DNA from: Tolypothrix tenuis PCC 7101
GTDB lineage: Bacteria; Cyanobacteriota; Cyanobacteriia; Cyanobacteriales; Nostocaceae
Reading direction: 5' to 3'
Assembly: GCF_002368295.1 (NCBI RefSeq)
Contig: NZ_AP018248.1
Location: forward strand, 6,028,979-6,092,978
DNA length: 64,000 nt
Positions 9,138 to 18,570 of the stretch are shown here, piece after piece. The notes beneath the pieces are model-generated. The model ran no database searches, was not told the origin of the DNA, and was given only the letters and a program-made list of their open reading frames with translations. The first letter of the stretch is position 1, and every line of letters begins with the position of its first letter. Position numbers and translations under genes: made by a program.

Positions 9138-10532
9138 ATGAATCCTGCTGCTCAAGGTATTCCCGGATTACCTGATTTAACACATCCTCATGAGTTGGTG
9201 CAATTTGGCACCCAAGCACTTAAAGGTTCACTGTTATTTGTATTTTTAGTTATAGCTTTAGGAATTGCGATCGCACTAGTTAGTGTTTCTTTGCGGCGAA
9301 GTTCTCTAGAACAATCGGTTTTCTTTGGCGAATGGTCAATTCGCTACTCTCAACTATTAAAGGGTCTACAGCATTTAGCTTTAATCTTAGTGTTAGTAGT
9401 TGTCGGCTTTTTTCTATGTACAACCTTAAGTAATCGCTACCATCATTGGGAACAAGCGAGGGTAGCTCAAGTAGCTGAAAGCGTGGCTGGTGATAAGCTA
9501 GAGCAAACTGCGCCTCAAGTACGTTACGTTGCTGAAGAACCATACACCTACACAACTCAAGTTAAAGACAAAGTAGTTAAAGTAAATGATACGCAAAAAA
9601 TAAATCGTTATTTAGCACTAGCTGGATCGCAAATTCAGGTAACGCTAAAGCAAAGCGTAGATGTTAACGGACGCAGCGTTATTTATTTGGTAGATTACAC
9701 TGCTGAATACAAAGTTATTAATAAGCTTTCCAAGATTAATAGTTTCTTTTTTGAAGCACCACCCCCTGATGGTTATTCGCTACTAGATGCTTACAAAGTA
9801 GAACGAGATAGTAATCGGTTAACACCAACTAATCCTGGTGATTATGCTTTTCCTTTTCGTTTAGAACCAGGCGCAGAAACTACCTTTAAAGTTAGCTATA
9901 AAGCCCAAGGAGGGCCGCGTTGGGTTTATAACGCCACCGGACAGTTGCTTTCTAAATTTCGCCTCACCACAATTGCCAATTTTAGCCCAGTTGAGTTTGC
10001 TAGTGGTGTGATACCAAGCAATACCAAAGTTGAGGGAGATAGCACCCAATTTACTTGGGCATTTGATGAGAATGTTTCCGTTAAAAATCCTTTTGGCGTG
10101 TTTACTAACACTGCACCAGTTCGCAATACTGGCATTATTCCCCGGTTATTATTGTTAGCACCAGCCATATTTTTGTGGTGGATATTATTACTATATTTAT
10201 CGCTACCCATGCATCTCAAAAATGTGGCGATCGCAGGCGGAATTTTCTTCGCTTGTCTATTGACTTTAACCTATTTAGGCAGGTTAATTAATCCCCCATT
10301 AGTTTGGACAATGATTTCCCTTATCTTCTTAAGTTTAATGTGGGGATTAGGGTCAAATCGTCGTGCTGCTTTAGCCGCTATTATTTGCACTCTAGCGGGT
10401 GCAGTTATACCCGTATTTGGATTGTTAGTACCATTTAGCGGACTTATCCTCAGCCTAGCTGCTTTACTTTCTGCAGTTTGGCTAGCAGTACAGCATTGGT
10501 ATGGCTGGCAAACTTTACCACAAGAACGATAA
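9138..10532 (+). CDS. Polytopic membrane protein with large extracytoplasmic domain, hypothetical
   Basis: A protein of 464 residues with two hydrophobic helices near the N-terminus (about residues 30-52 and 76-98), a polar beta-rich domain (about 100-345) likely to face the periplasm or lumen, and five or six closely packed helices at the C-terminus (about 350-455). I recognise no catalytic motif. No good Shine-Dalgarno precedes ATG 9138, but the coding potential and membrane pattern are clear. The following gene at 10645 runs the same way and also encodes a membrane protein, though a hairpin repeat separates them. Confidence 0.6.
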   Translation: MNPAAQGIPGLPDLTHPHELVQFGTQALKGSLLFVFLVIALGIAIALVSVSLRRSSLEQSVFFGEWSIRYSQLLKGLQHLALILVLVVVGFFLCTTLSNRYHHWEQARVAQVAESVAGDKLEQTAPQVRYVAEEPYTYTTQVKDKVVKVNDTQKINRYLALAGSQIQVTLKQSVDVNGRSVIYLVDYTAEYKVINKLSKINSFFFEAPPPDGYSLLDAYKVERDSNRLTPTNPGDYAFPFRLEPGAETTFKVSYKAQGGPRWVYNATGQLLSKFRLTTIANFSPVEFASGVIPSNTKVEGDSTQFTWAFDENVSVKNPFGVFTNTAPVRNTGIIPRLLLLAPAIFLWWILLLYLSLPMHLKNVAIAGGIFFACLLTLTYLGRLINPPLVWTMISLIFLSLMWGLGSNRRAALAAIICTLAGAVIPVFGLLVPFSGLILSLAALLSAVWLAVQHWYGWQTLPQER

Positions 10533-10542
10533 AACTCTGCCT

Positions 10543-10575
10543 AGATCCCCGACTTTTTCAAAAAGTCGGGGATCT
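10543..10575. repeat. Perfect hairpin repeat, possible terminator
   Basis: AGATCCCCGACTTTTT and its exact complement are separated by one base, giving a 16-bp stem. It starts 11 bases after the stop at 10532. There is no U-tract after the stem, but the stem itself ends in a run of A/T at the loop. From general knowledge, palindromes of this type recur between Nostoc genes, so it may be a dispersed repeat that also stops transcription. Confidence 0.5.
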
Positions 10576-10644
10576 AAATATCCTAAAGTAAGCCGCATAA
10601 CTTAAAATCAACTGAATCTAAGCTTCTAATTATTAAAAAATAAT

Positions 10645-11880
10645 ATGCTAGCAAGAATCCGCCGTCTACTGAATCATTTTTTTAGTAAATCCAGAACAAT
10701 CAACAACGAACCTCTTAATAAAGTCAGTTTGATAGTAATTATTGTGATTGATATTTTTATATTAATCAATGTATTTACAGGACTGGATGATATTAGCAGG
10801 TGGCATCTTAGCCCTTCTCAGACTTATCCCTGTTATTCAGAATGGCAAAATTACCGGACACAAACTAGTAAAGATAAAGATTATGAAATTCTCAAACTAG
10901 CATTACCATATAACAACAATCAGCCTAGTTTTCAGCAAAGCTATCAACAAGCGGAAACTGGACATTTGGGTAAAGTTTCTACAACTTGCTTACAGTATGC
11001 TGACACCAAAGATAAAGTGCAAAATGCTGAAAATCAGCAAAATATTAAAAGCATAGACCAGAAACAAGCTAATATCAGTAGGCTCGAACAAAGCAATCGG
11101 ACAATTCGCGCTCAATATGATTCAACACTTTTAGAAAAAATTGCCGGACAGCCACGTGAACAATCAATTAATCAAGTTGCTGCGGAAAAAGCTAAACAAA
11201 CTTTAGAGCAGAATAACGGTCAAATTTCTACTCTCAAAAATGAAATTTCTACTTTAAAAGATGGGCTGCTATCCAAACAAGAAAGTACAAATTTTCTAAC
11301 TTTTCTGAAAGAAGAGAATAAATTTAGTGAAGTAGAGAAAGGCTACAAGCAAGCATCATTTTGGTATCCTAGTATTCAACTTGGCTTCCAATCCTTATTT
11401 CTCATACCGCTGATTCTGATTGCTTTCTCTGTACACAACTTTGCTCAAAATCGCAGATATGGATTAGTTGCGCTGATTAGCTGGCATTTACTAGTCATCT
11501 TTTTTATACCACTAATCCTGAAAATCTTTGAATTTCTGCAAGTCGGTGTACTATTCCAATTCCTTTTTGATATTATTAGCGCTATCTTTGGCGGTTTACT
11601 GTTCCTCATTAGTTACGTTTATATCTTGCTAATTCCCCTGATTGGTTTTGGAATTATCAAGTTCTTTCAACAAGTTGTTTTTAATGCAAAATTACAAGCA
11701 GCTAATAGAGTCCAAAAATCACGCTGCGTTAAGTGTGCTAAAAAAATTCGCCATCAAGATAGCCACTGTCCGCATTGTGGTTATTATCAATATGTTGAAT
11801 GTCAAAACTGCCACAATTTAACTTACAAGCATTTACCCTATTGTAAACATTGTGGATATTTTCAAGATTCTACTAATTAA
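10645..11880 (+). CDS. Membrane protein with coiled coil and double zinc ribbon
   Basis: A hypothetical protein of 411 residues. It has a membrane helix near residues 28-48, a soluble Gln/Lys-rich region with a likely coiled coil at about 130-210, several membrane helices at about 245-350, and a C-terminal pair of zinc-ribbon-like modules with the pattern CxxC-x10-CxxC (CVKC...CPHCGYY, then CQNC...CKHCGYF). The double zinc ribbon (DZR-like) faces the cytoplasm if the helices are even in number after the first. The role is unknown; protein-protein or nucleic-acid contact by the ribbon is an inference. It starts at ATG 10645 and has no recognised partner. Confidence 0.6.
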   Translation: MLARIRRLLNHFFSKSRTINNEPLNKVSLIVIIVIDIFILINVFTGLDDISRWHLSPSQTYPCYSEWQNYRTQTSKDKDYEILKLALPYNNNQPSFQQSYQQAETGHLGKVSTTCLQYADTKDKVQNAENQQNIKSIDQKQANISRLEQSNRTIRAQYDSTLLEKIAGQPREQSINQVAAEKAKQTLEQNNGQISTLKNEISTLKDGLLSKQESTNFLTFLKEENKFSEVEKGYKQASFWYPSIQLGFQSLFLIPLILIAFSVHNFAQNRRYGLVALISWHLLVIFFIPLILKIFEFLQVGVLFQFLFDIISAIFGGLLFLISYVYILLIPLIGFGIIKFFQQVVFNAKLQAANRVQKSRCVKCAKKIRHQDSHCPHCGYYQYVECQNCHNLTYKHLPYCKHCGYFQDSTN

Positions 11881-12002
11881 ATCCTATTGCCCCAGCCATC
11901 TCAGCCTTGAGGATATTGAAATACAGCCTCCGGGAAGATGAATCCGATTAAATTTCAGCATACAGTAGTATGGGATGTCTGTTTAAGCACCAGGATATAA
12001 AG

Positions 12003-12025
12003 AGGCTTGGCACAATGCCGAGCCT
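12003..12025 (+). terminator. Likely intrinsic terminator
   Basis: AGGCTTGGCA, loop CAA, TGCCGAGCCT forms a 10-bp stem with one G-U pair in the plus-strand RNA (a mismatch on the minus strand), followed by TTTCCCTTAT. It lies between the convergent genes ending at 11880 and 12074 and suits the plus-strand gene. Confidence 0.5.
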
Positions 12026-12073
12026 TTCCCTTATGGCAGATGCATAGGCAAGCCTGTCGCAGACATTGCAAGA

Positions 12074-12907
12074 TTAAAACTGACTTGATGCATCAGCGGT
12101 TAGCTGAGAGAAAAGCTTTTCCCAGTCAATCACAGGAGGCCTTTGTCCCTGATTTGCCAACTCAAACACCTTTCCTTCAGTCGTTGGGTAAAAAATGCTT
12201 TCGACACAAGCTTTAGCCACATCAATTCGGCTAGCATCACCCGCCAGCTTATCACCTTGGCCTAAAATTACACCCAATTTACCTTGTGTTTTTGCTTGCA
12301 AAAGAGTGTTGAGGTCGTATGAGGTGTAGGGGCCATCAATTAAGCGTCCGGGACGAATGATGGTGTAAGGTAACCCAGAATTAATGATGGCTTCTTCACC
12401 TTTTTGTTTGGCATCTAGTATGCCAAAAGCATTGAGGACATTAAAAGGAAACTGATTTTTACGCAAAATACCGCAAGAAGAGGTAAAAACAAATCGCTGG
12501 AGATTACGTGGTGTGGCTGCTACTAAGTTGCTTACACCAATTGCATCAACTTTTAGCGGACTATTGTTTGCCCTAGCTTCTAGATGTTTGCGGTCAGTAA
12601 GCAGCTGCGCCCATTCCAGCAAATTAGGTTCAGGGTCAAAATCCCATCTCCCAGAAGGAAAGGCAGTAGTACCGCTACTACAAATGATATGGGTAACATT
12701 CTGCACCGCATCTGGTAGCGTCGCTGCATCGCGGATATCGCCCACAGCAATTTCCACTTGATTATTAAACATCTTTTGGGCTTTTGCTGCATTGCGTGTC
12801 AGCACACGAACTGATAAGCCTTTCTCTAATAGTTCACCTACTACTAGTTGCCCTACTCCACCTGTAGCACCAGCAACTAGCACTAAATTTTTAACAGCAG
12901 AAGTCAT
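12074..12907 (-). CDS. Atypical SDR / NAD(P)-binding NmrA-like protein
   Basis: A protein of 277 residues with a Rossmann fold opening on the nucleotide-binding motif GATGGVGQ (residues 13-20). FTSSCGI and TIIRPGRLIDGP follow, typical of atypical short-chain dehydrogenase/reductases related to the Ycf39/NmrA group. Such proteins either reduce or isomerise small substrates or act as assembly and regulatory factors. The usual Tyr-x3-Lys catalytic pair is not obvious, so catalysis is uncertain. It starts at ATG 12907 and stands alone on the minus strand. Confidence 0.75.
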   Translation of the reverse strand: MTSAVKNLVLVAGATGGVGQLVVGELLEKGLSVRVLTRNAAKAQKMFNNQVEIAVGDIRDAATLPDAVQNVTHIICSSGTTAFPSGRWDFDPEPNLLEWAQLLTDRKHLEARANNSPLKVDAIGVSNLVAATPRNLQRFVFTSSCGILRKNQFPFNVLNAFGILDAKQKGEEAIINSGLPYTIIRPGRLIDGPYTSYDLNTLLQAKTQGKLGVILGQGDKLAGDASRIDVAKACVESIFYPTTEGKVFELANQGQRPPVIDWEKLFSQLTADASSQF

Positions 12908-13067
12908 AATCGTCCCTAAATATAGCCTATTGCTAATCTAATCAAAAATGCGATCGCCAAGCGTCTCCCCTTGGGAGAATCGCAGCCATCACTCTGAGGG
13001 TAAGCCTGTATAAGCGTCTGGAGAAATAAGGGGAAAGGGGAAGGGGGAATGGAGTGTTGCACTAATT

Positions 13068-13601
13068 TTGCAATCTTTTCCAGATACATGGGTAATATTT
13101 AATAATGCTTTAATTCCTACTAATTCAGGCTCTTTAACAGAGATAGACCATTTAATTATTGGTGATCAGGGTATCTTTTTAGTAGAAGTAAAAACTTGGA
13201 AAGGTTCATTTACAGCTTACAAAGATAAATGGAAACGACGGGAAGGTAATAACTGGGTAGAGGTATCTAATAGCCCGACTTCTCAAAGTATGTACCATCA
13301 AAAAATGTTTCAGCAATGGATTACTGCTTTAATTCCTAACCTTCCTGATGCATTTGTTTTTGCTCCCGTAGTTTTCCCAATTGCTAAATGGATCGGAATA
13401 AATAATTGTTCAGTTCCTGTATTCCAAGGTATTCCCGCACTGTTACAGATGATCGTTAGTTGTCCGAACTGTTTAACAGCAACGCAAGTACAAGCAATTG
13501 CTCAAGCAGTTGCAGAATTAAAACTTGTGGAAAATACTAAACCAATCCCACAACCGATTCCCAAGCCTAAACTTGTGAAACGCCAAAATCCTACAAGTTG
13601 A
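13068..13601 (+). pseudogene. NERD-domain protein, N-terminally truncated
   Basis: The conserved nuclease-related (NERD) core is present: EIDHLIIG followed by FLVEVKTWKG, the acidic and Lys residues expected for an endonuclease-like fold. The family's first segment, the GE..VLEAL-type helix, is missing. The frame begins with a TTG and continues upstream only through purine-rich low-complexity DNA (13014-13067) before a stop, with no ATG. I infer that the true 5' end was lost or replaced by repeat sequence. The C-terminal tail is Pro/Lys-rich (PIPQPIPKPK). It could still be expressed from the weak start, so 'broken' is likely but not proven. Confidence 0.6.
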
Positions 13602-13650
13602 ATTGTAAACGGGAGTGCGATCGCTCTAATTTCAACCCAAAACCCACCTT

Positions 13651-13854
13651 TTAGCTTCTGCATCAGAAGATGGTTGTGTATGTCTTTCCCATAGAGGAAA
13701 GCGGCTAACTCAAGTTCTTGATGGTGCAGCTAACGGATTCTCTTGTCTATCTTGGCATCCACAAGGACATTTATTAGCAGCTGGCGGTAACAATGGTGAA
13801 TTAATTATCTGGTCAAAAGGTCAGCGTGGCCAAGGATTTGGAAAAAAGAAGTAA
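13651..13854 (+). pseudogene. WD40-repeat protein remnant (C-terminal end)
   Basis: Translation from 13651 gives LLASASEDGCVCLSHRGK, then SCLSWHPQGHLLAAGGNNG followed by ELIIW and a basic tail (GKKK) to the TAA at 13852. These are the last one and a half WD40 blades (ASEDG...; LAAGGNNGELIIW). The open frame has no start codon and is blocked upstream by a stop at 13627. It is the stump of a beta-propeller gene whose body has been deleted. It follows the truncated NERD frame directly, so the two may be scars of the same rearrangement. Confidence 0.6.
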
Positions 13855-13873
13855 AAGTCATTTATCTCTCTTG

Positions 13874-13985
13874 TCCTCCCAGTCCCCAGTCCCCAATCCC
13901 CAGTCCCCAGTCCCCAATCCCCAATCCCCAATCCCCAGTCCCTAATCCCCAATCCCCAGTCCCCATTCCCCATTCCCCAGTCCCC
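13874..13985. repeat. Degenerate 7-bp tandem array (CCCCAGT/CCCCAAT)
   Basis: About fifteen units of CCCCAGT or CCCCAAT run almost without interruption just upstream of the next gene. Long tandem heptamers of this kind are known from Nostoc-type genomes. An open frame on the minus strand across it is a by-product of the repeat and not a gene. Confidence 0.8.
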
Positions 13986-14056
13986 GAAATTGTTTATACT
14001 GTCCATTAAAACAGCCTAAAAACCTGAAATTTTTACTCATCAGGAATTTCAAAGCT

Positions 14057-14809
14057 ATGGCAGTGAATACAAAAACCTCACAAGCAGCTAAAACAGCTTT
14101 GCGTCAGGCGCTTGCGGCTTCAGGGGGAAATACGAAGGATAAAGAAGTAATAGCAGCGATTGAAAATCTTCAATCGTTGAATCCAATAACAGCACCAGCT
14201 CGTAGTGATACCCTACTGGATAGTAATTGGTTGTTGATTAGTGCGCCCAATTTTCCAGGGGGAGAACAGCTTGCAGATGGAAGCTTTTGTTACACCCTTG
14301 GTCGTCTTGCTTTTAATATGTTTCAACCCACTGGATTAAAAGTTACTCTCCAGAGAGTTTCACAGCCTGTATTTTTGTTGGGTAATGGAGAACAGCACAG
14401 CCACGATATTGTTGTGGAGTTTACAACTATTGATGAATCTGTTCCTAAATTAAGTGGGATTGTTCGCAATCAAGGCGTTTGCCAAGTTGTTAGCGATACA
14501 ACACTGCAAGTAGAATTTACTGGAGGAATATTACAGCCACAAGATAACCAGAACCTAGAAGAATGGAAAGCTGTATTTGGTAATCAACAACCTTCTGCGA
14601 GAAGAAGTTTTAAAGACATTTTGATGTCTGGTTTTTTGAACCTCATGTTTGGTTTAGTTCCTCCCCAAGGAATGGATGCTGATACCGGAGAAATTTCTTT
14701 TACTATGCGTCGTTCTCCGAAAGGGCGTTTAGAAATTCTCTATGTTGATGAGGAACTGAGAATTACTCGAGGGGAACGTGAAGCTATTTTAGTCAGTGAA
14801 AGACAGTGA
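14057..14809 (+). CDS. PAP/fibrillin family protein
   Basis: A protein of 250 residues of the plastid-lipid-associated protein/fibrillin family (PF04755). The lipocalin-like region runs through LLDSNWLLISAPNF near residue 52 and closes on the family signature LEILYVDEELRITRG near residues 225-239. Cyanobacterial members are thylakoid- or lipid-associated and linked to photoprotection and quinone or lipid handling; the exact role here is unknown. No signal peptide is seen. It starts at ATG 14057, and the upstream heptamer array leaves little room for a long leader. Confidence 0.8.
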   Translation: MAVNTKTSQAAKTALRQALAASGGNTKDKEVIAAIENLQSLNPITAPARSDTLLDSNWLLISAPNFPGGEQLADGSFCYTLGRLAFNMFQPTGLKVTLQRVSQPVFLLGNGEQHSHDIVVEFTTIDESVPKLSGIVRNQGVCQVVSDTTLQVEFTGGILQPQDNQNLEEWKAVFGNQQPSARRSFKDILMSGFLNLMFGLVPPQGMDADTGEISFTMRRSPKGRLEILYVDEELRITRGEREAILVSERQ

Positions 14810-14827
14810 AAAAGGGCTTGGTCAAAT

Positions 14828-16810
14828 TTATTTAGCCGTAATATGAGATATATCTATTAATTCACCTTCCTTTGCAGGAGGTGTTGACTTCCATAATGTA
14901 TTTGCAGCATCAATACTACTTAAATCACATTTAAGATTTAAGCAGAGAATGTAGTCAAAATTATCTGCGGTTGCTTTTAAAGCAGATGGTTTAACCGACG
15001 TAAACTTTACTTGAGGATTGAATAAAAAATAGTGGTATACCCAAGTGTTAGGGTCTGTAACCATAGCAATTTTAGATCCAGGATGCACAAGATGGGAAAA
15101 TTGCGTTAATCTTGAGTCGCCAAAGTACTGTTCTGCATAGTAAAGTCGATTATTACCAAAATTTGTTTTAGCCCAAATACTTTCATTTTTCACATAATGA
15201 TTTATGTCATCAAAAGACTTGAATTCCAGAGGGAGTAAAGGTTTCGTATTATTAAAAATACAGGTAACTAATAATATTAATATTGAAGTATATCTCAGGA
15301 AAATAATACATATTTTTTTGTGAAAAAATGTATTCAAAAAATAAGTAACACAGAGGCTGGAGGAAGCAAAGAAAAGCGAGAAAAAACGATTATTCCACGG
15401 CATCCAGACAATCTGATAACAGATGATCAAGAAGCATCCCAGCAAAGTCAAACTCGCTGCTTTTAAACCCTGATTACCTTTGATAGCCGTCCAAATTACA
15501 GCAGGGGTTACTATCAAGAATCCCCAAGGGCCAAACCAAGATAAATCTTCGTCTAAATGCCATTCTATATTAAACGAGATTGATTGAACAATCCCATTAA
15601 ATGAAATTGGTTGAATTATGCCAGCATTGCCAAAAAAAGGATTGAATAATATTTCATATATTTTATATAATTCATGACTTATCCTCAGATTTAAGAGACG
15701 TTGAGACCAAAAATCAGTTAGTTGTGATAAGTCTAGACTTTGAAAAAAATATCGTACTAAGTTTGCTAAACAACCTTTAATTCCATCTGATTGTTGATAA
15801 AACATCACAAAATCGACTGGGCCAGCCCAATTACCCCAGATAAAATAATTATGGATAAACAGCCAGATTTGTGACAAAATAATTGCTGGTACTAATAATA
15901 TAGGAAGATAAATAAAGTTTTTAAAGATTAATTGTATGAATGTTAGTAATTCATATTTTTTGATGAAAAGAATACCAAATAAAAGAGTAAAGGGAATTAA
16001 GAACGCCGCAAATGTCGTCTTTATAGAAATCCCAAACAGTAAACTAAGAGTGAGAAAATACAAATCTCGTAACTTGAGATTATCTAAGATACGGTGGATA
16101 GTTAAAAAACCAAAAATCGCTACTGCTACTGTAAATATGTCATTTTTTGTTGATGTTGCTTGTAAAACAAACTCTGGTAAGCTAACAATTACTAGGGTTG
16201 TAGTTAAGGCAATGTTAGTAGATGTATATCTGCGTGATAAAGCATAAGTACCTAATGCAACTGCAATATAAGCAAGAAAACTAAATATAGCAATACCATA
16301 ATCAGTATAAAATCTTAAAAAAGCATGGTGTAGGATATCTGCACCTACTGGAAACATTGCTTGTCTAACTATCTCAACATTCCCTAGCAATAAAGTTTTT
16401 TCTTGTTGAAATACAAGAACTCTAGCCAAGTTATAAGTCATGCTATCGAAGTTTGCGGGAGGTAGTAAGGTAGCTTGTAAAGCTAAGTAAAGCCATGCAA
16501 CAAATAGCAATCCTAAAATGATTTTTTCTTGAATCAAGAATGGTTTGATATTTTTAACTAGAGTAAATAAAGCTTGCCGCTTTTTGACAGCAGTAAAAAT
16601 AATCCATGTTATTATTAGCCCTTCAATAGCAAATGAAAAATTAGGTCTACCAATTAAAAATGCAGCTTGAAAAATGCAAGAAATAATGATAAATCCTATC
16701 ACTATTCCAGAGGCAACAATTTCTGAAAATCTCAGTTTGGGGCTATAGATTAGGAGAATTCCTCCTAAACAAAATAGGAGAATTTCAACTACTGTGATGA
16801 TAGATATCAT
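14828..16810 (-). CDS. Polytopic glycosyltransferase-like membrane protein
   Basis: A protein of 660 residues with about twelve hydrophobic helices and a soluble C-terminal domain (about 540-660). The overall plan, with an acidic residue in the first large loop (DSMTYNLARVLVFQQ near residue 125), fits the GT-C superfamily of ArnT/PMT/RgtA-like lipid-linked sugar transferases. Such enzymes move a sugar from a polyprenyl-phosphate donor on the outer face of the membrane. The gene is notably AT-rich compared with its neighbours, suggesting possible transfer. It has no glycan-synthesis neighbours. GT-C membership is inferred from topology and local motifs only. Confidence 0.6.
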   Translation of the reverse strand: MISIITVVEILLFCLGGILLIYSPKLRFSEIVASGIVIGFIIISCIFQAAFLIGRPNFSFAIEGLIITWIIFTAVKKRQALFTLVKNIKPFLIQEKIILGLLFVAWLYLALQATLLPPANFDSMTYNLARVLVFQQEKTLLLGNVEIVRQAMFPVGADILHHAFLRFYTDYGIAIFSFLAYIAVALGTYALSRRYTSTNIALTTTLVIVSLPEFVLQATSTKNDIFTVAVAIFGFLTIHRILDNLKLRDLYFLTLSLLFGISIKTTFAAFLIPFTLLFGILFIKKYELLTFIQLIFKNFIYLPILLVPAIILSQIWLFIHNYFIWGNWAGPVDFVMFYQQSDGIKGCLANLVRYFFQSLDLSQLTDFWSQRLLNLRISHELYKIYEILFNPFFGNAGIIQPISFNGIVQSISFNIEWHLDEDLSWFGPWGFLIVTPAVIWTAIKGNQGLKAASLTLLGCFLIICYQIVWMPWNNRFFSLFFASSSLCVTYFLNTFFHKKICIIFLRYTSILILLVTCIFNNTKPLLPLEFKSFDDINHYVKNESIWAKTNFGNNRLYYAEQYFGDSRLTQFSHLVHPGSKIAMVTDPNTWVYHYFLFNPQVKFTSVKPSALKATADNFDYILCLNLKCDLSSIDAANTLWKSTPPAKEGELIDISHITAK

Positions 16811-16884
16811 TCACATAATACCTGGGAATAAATGTTGATAAAAGGAGAATAACACCAATATCAGCCTTATCGAAGCTGTTTTCG

Positions 16885-18363
16885 TTAAAATTGACGTGAC
16901 CAATCCTTGGGCCAACGTTCGACTACGACTTTTGTTTGGGTGAAAAATTCGACGGCGTGATTGCTTTGACCATGTAAATCGCCAAAAAAGCTTTCTTTCC
17001 AACCGCTAAAGGGGAAAAAGGCCATTGGTGCAGCCACACCAATATTAATGCCAATATTACCAACCTCGGCTTCGTAGCGAAACTTACGGGCGGCTGCACC
17101 ACTGCTGGTAAATAAACAAGCCATATTCCCATATTGACCGCTATTGACAAAGGCGATCGCATCATCAATAGTATTGACATGAATTAAGCTCAATACTGGG
17201 CCAAAAATCTCGGTACGGGCGATTTCTCCTGCAGGGTTGACGTTTTGCAGAATTGTCGGGCGAATAAAGTTACCTTGTTCGTAACCAGAAATCTGTGGCT
17301 TGCGTCCATCAACTAAGAGATTTGCACCTTCTTCTACTCCCTGTTGAATTAATTGTTCTACGCGGGTTTTACTGCGAAGATCAATTACAGGCCCCATCTC
17401 TACACCTTGGTCTAAACCGTTACCGACTACACGCTTTTTGGCAGTTTCGGCTATAGCTTCTGTAAATGAGTCACGCGCATCTGCAACTGTGACAGCAATG
17501 GAAGCAGCTAAACAACGTTGTCCCGCACAGCCAAAAGCACTATCCGCAGCAATGCGTGTAGTCATTTCGATGTCTGCGTCTGGTAAAACAATCAAGGGAT
17601 TTTTCGCCCCACCTTGACATTGCACCCGTTTCCCATTGGCGGCGGCGCGACTATATATATATTTAGCAACTGGTGTGGAACCAACAAAACTAATTGCCCG
17701 AATTTGGGGATGATCTAAAATAGCATCGACAGTATCCTTGGCACCGTTGACGAGATTGAGTACACCTTTGGGTAAACCCGTTTTTTCTACCAATCCAAAG
17801 ATTTTTTGCATTGTTAGCGGTACTTTTTCCGAAGGCTTAACAATGTAAGTATTGCCAGTTGCGATCGCATAAGGTAAAAACCAAAAGGGAATCATCCCCG
17901 GAAAATTGAACGGACAAATCACCGCCGCCACTCCCAAGGGTTGACGAATCATCATCTCATCAATTCCTCTGGCAATATCTTCTAAATTCGTTCCCTGCAT
18001 CATCATCGGAATCCCACAGGCGACTTCGACATTTTCTATTGCCCGTCGCATTTCCCCTTGGGATTCTGCCAAAGTCTTACCGCATTCTACGGTAATTGTG
18101 CGCGCCAAATCCTCAAAATTTTCTTCCAGCAGATTTTTGAGTTTAAATAAATACTGCACTCTTTCCGGTGCGGGTGTGCGTCGCCATGTAATAAAAGCTG
18201 CGGCGGCGGCGGCAACTGCTTGATTGACTTCAGATGCAGGTGATACAGGCACTAAAGCTATTATTTCTGCAGTTGCTGGGTTGATGACATCTAAATAATC
18301 TGTAGTCTTAGATGCACACCATTGTCCGTTGATGTAGTTAGGTAAGGTGGGGGTTGTAGTCAC
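16885..18363 (-). CDS. mmsA: Methylmalonate-semialdehyde dehydrogenase (CoA-acylating)
   Basis: A CoA-dependent aldehyde dehydrogenase of the MmsA/IolA family that converts methylmalonate or malonate semialdehyde to propionyl- or acetyl-CoA with NAD+. The family marks are PFNFPGMIPFWFLPYAIA, GAKNPLIVLPDAD (Asn where most aldehyde dehydrogenases differ) and the catalytic cysteine in GCAGQRCLA (Cys284 from the GTG start); the C-terminal SGWKESFFGDLHGQ is also typical. The frame extends to a TTG at 18384, but those codons lie in a dispersed repeat. I prefer GTG 18363, which gives 492 residues, with GGAG just upstream. No valine or inositol catabolic genes are adjacent. Confidence 0.9.
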   Translation of the reverse strand: MTTTPTLPNYINGQWCASKTTDYLDVINPATAEIIALVPVSPASEVNQAVAAAAAAFITWRRTPAPERVQYLFKLKNLLEENFEDLARTITVECGKTLAESQGEMRRAIENVEVACGIPMMMQGTNLEDIARGIDEMMIRQPLGVAAVICPFNFPGMIPFWFLPYAIATGNTYIVKPSEKVPLTMQKIFGLVEKTGLPKGVLNLVNGAKDTVDAILDHPQIRAISFVGSTPVAKYIYSRAAANGKRVQCQGGAKNPLIVLPDADIEMTTRIAADSAFGCAGQRCLAASIAVTVADARDSFTEAIAETAKKRVVGNGLDQGVEMGPVIDLRSKTRVEQLIQQGVEEGANLLVDGRKPQISGYEQGNFIRPTILQNVNPAGEIARTEIFGPVLSLIHVNTIDDAIAFVNSGQYGNMACLFTSSGAAARKFRYEAEVGNIGINIGVAAPMAFFPFSGWKESFFGDLHGQSNHAVEFFTQTKVVVERWPKDWSRQF

Positions 18364-18412
18364 GTCGCTGCGCTCCGAATTCAAAATTCAAAATTCAAAA
18401 TTCAAAATTAAA
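18364..18412 (-). repeat. Start-proximal repeat: AATTTTG tandem plus GGAGC..AGCG block
   Basis: Read on the minus strand, four units of GAATTTT-type sequence lead into GAATTCGGAGCGCAGCGAC and then the GTG start of the dehydrogenase. An almost identical block, GAATTTGGAGCAAAGCGGC followed by GTGAC, stands directly before the GTG start of the alpha/beta hydrolase at 26395. The block contains a GGAG that could serve as ribosome-binding site. Confidence 0.6.
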
Positions 18413-18570
18413 GAACTCCTCAGGATTGGAGATTGGGATAAATTACTTCTGACTTTTGACACTTGACACTTGACTCTTAAATCAGAAGATAGGTGTACCA
18501 GTTGCGTAAGTCCTGCATTATTTGATTTGGTATAAGTTAATAATTTCATAAATCATTAATGATGAATATA

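Noticed and set aside
12007..12216. Plus-strand frame overlapping the end of the SDR-like gene
   Set aside because: It is antisense to a well-supported gene and begins inside the terminator hairpin.
13821..14006. Minus-strand frame with GDWGLG repeats
   Set aside because: Translation of the CCCCAGT/CCCCAAT array.
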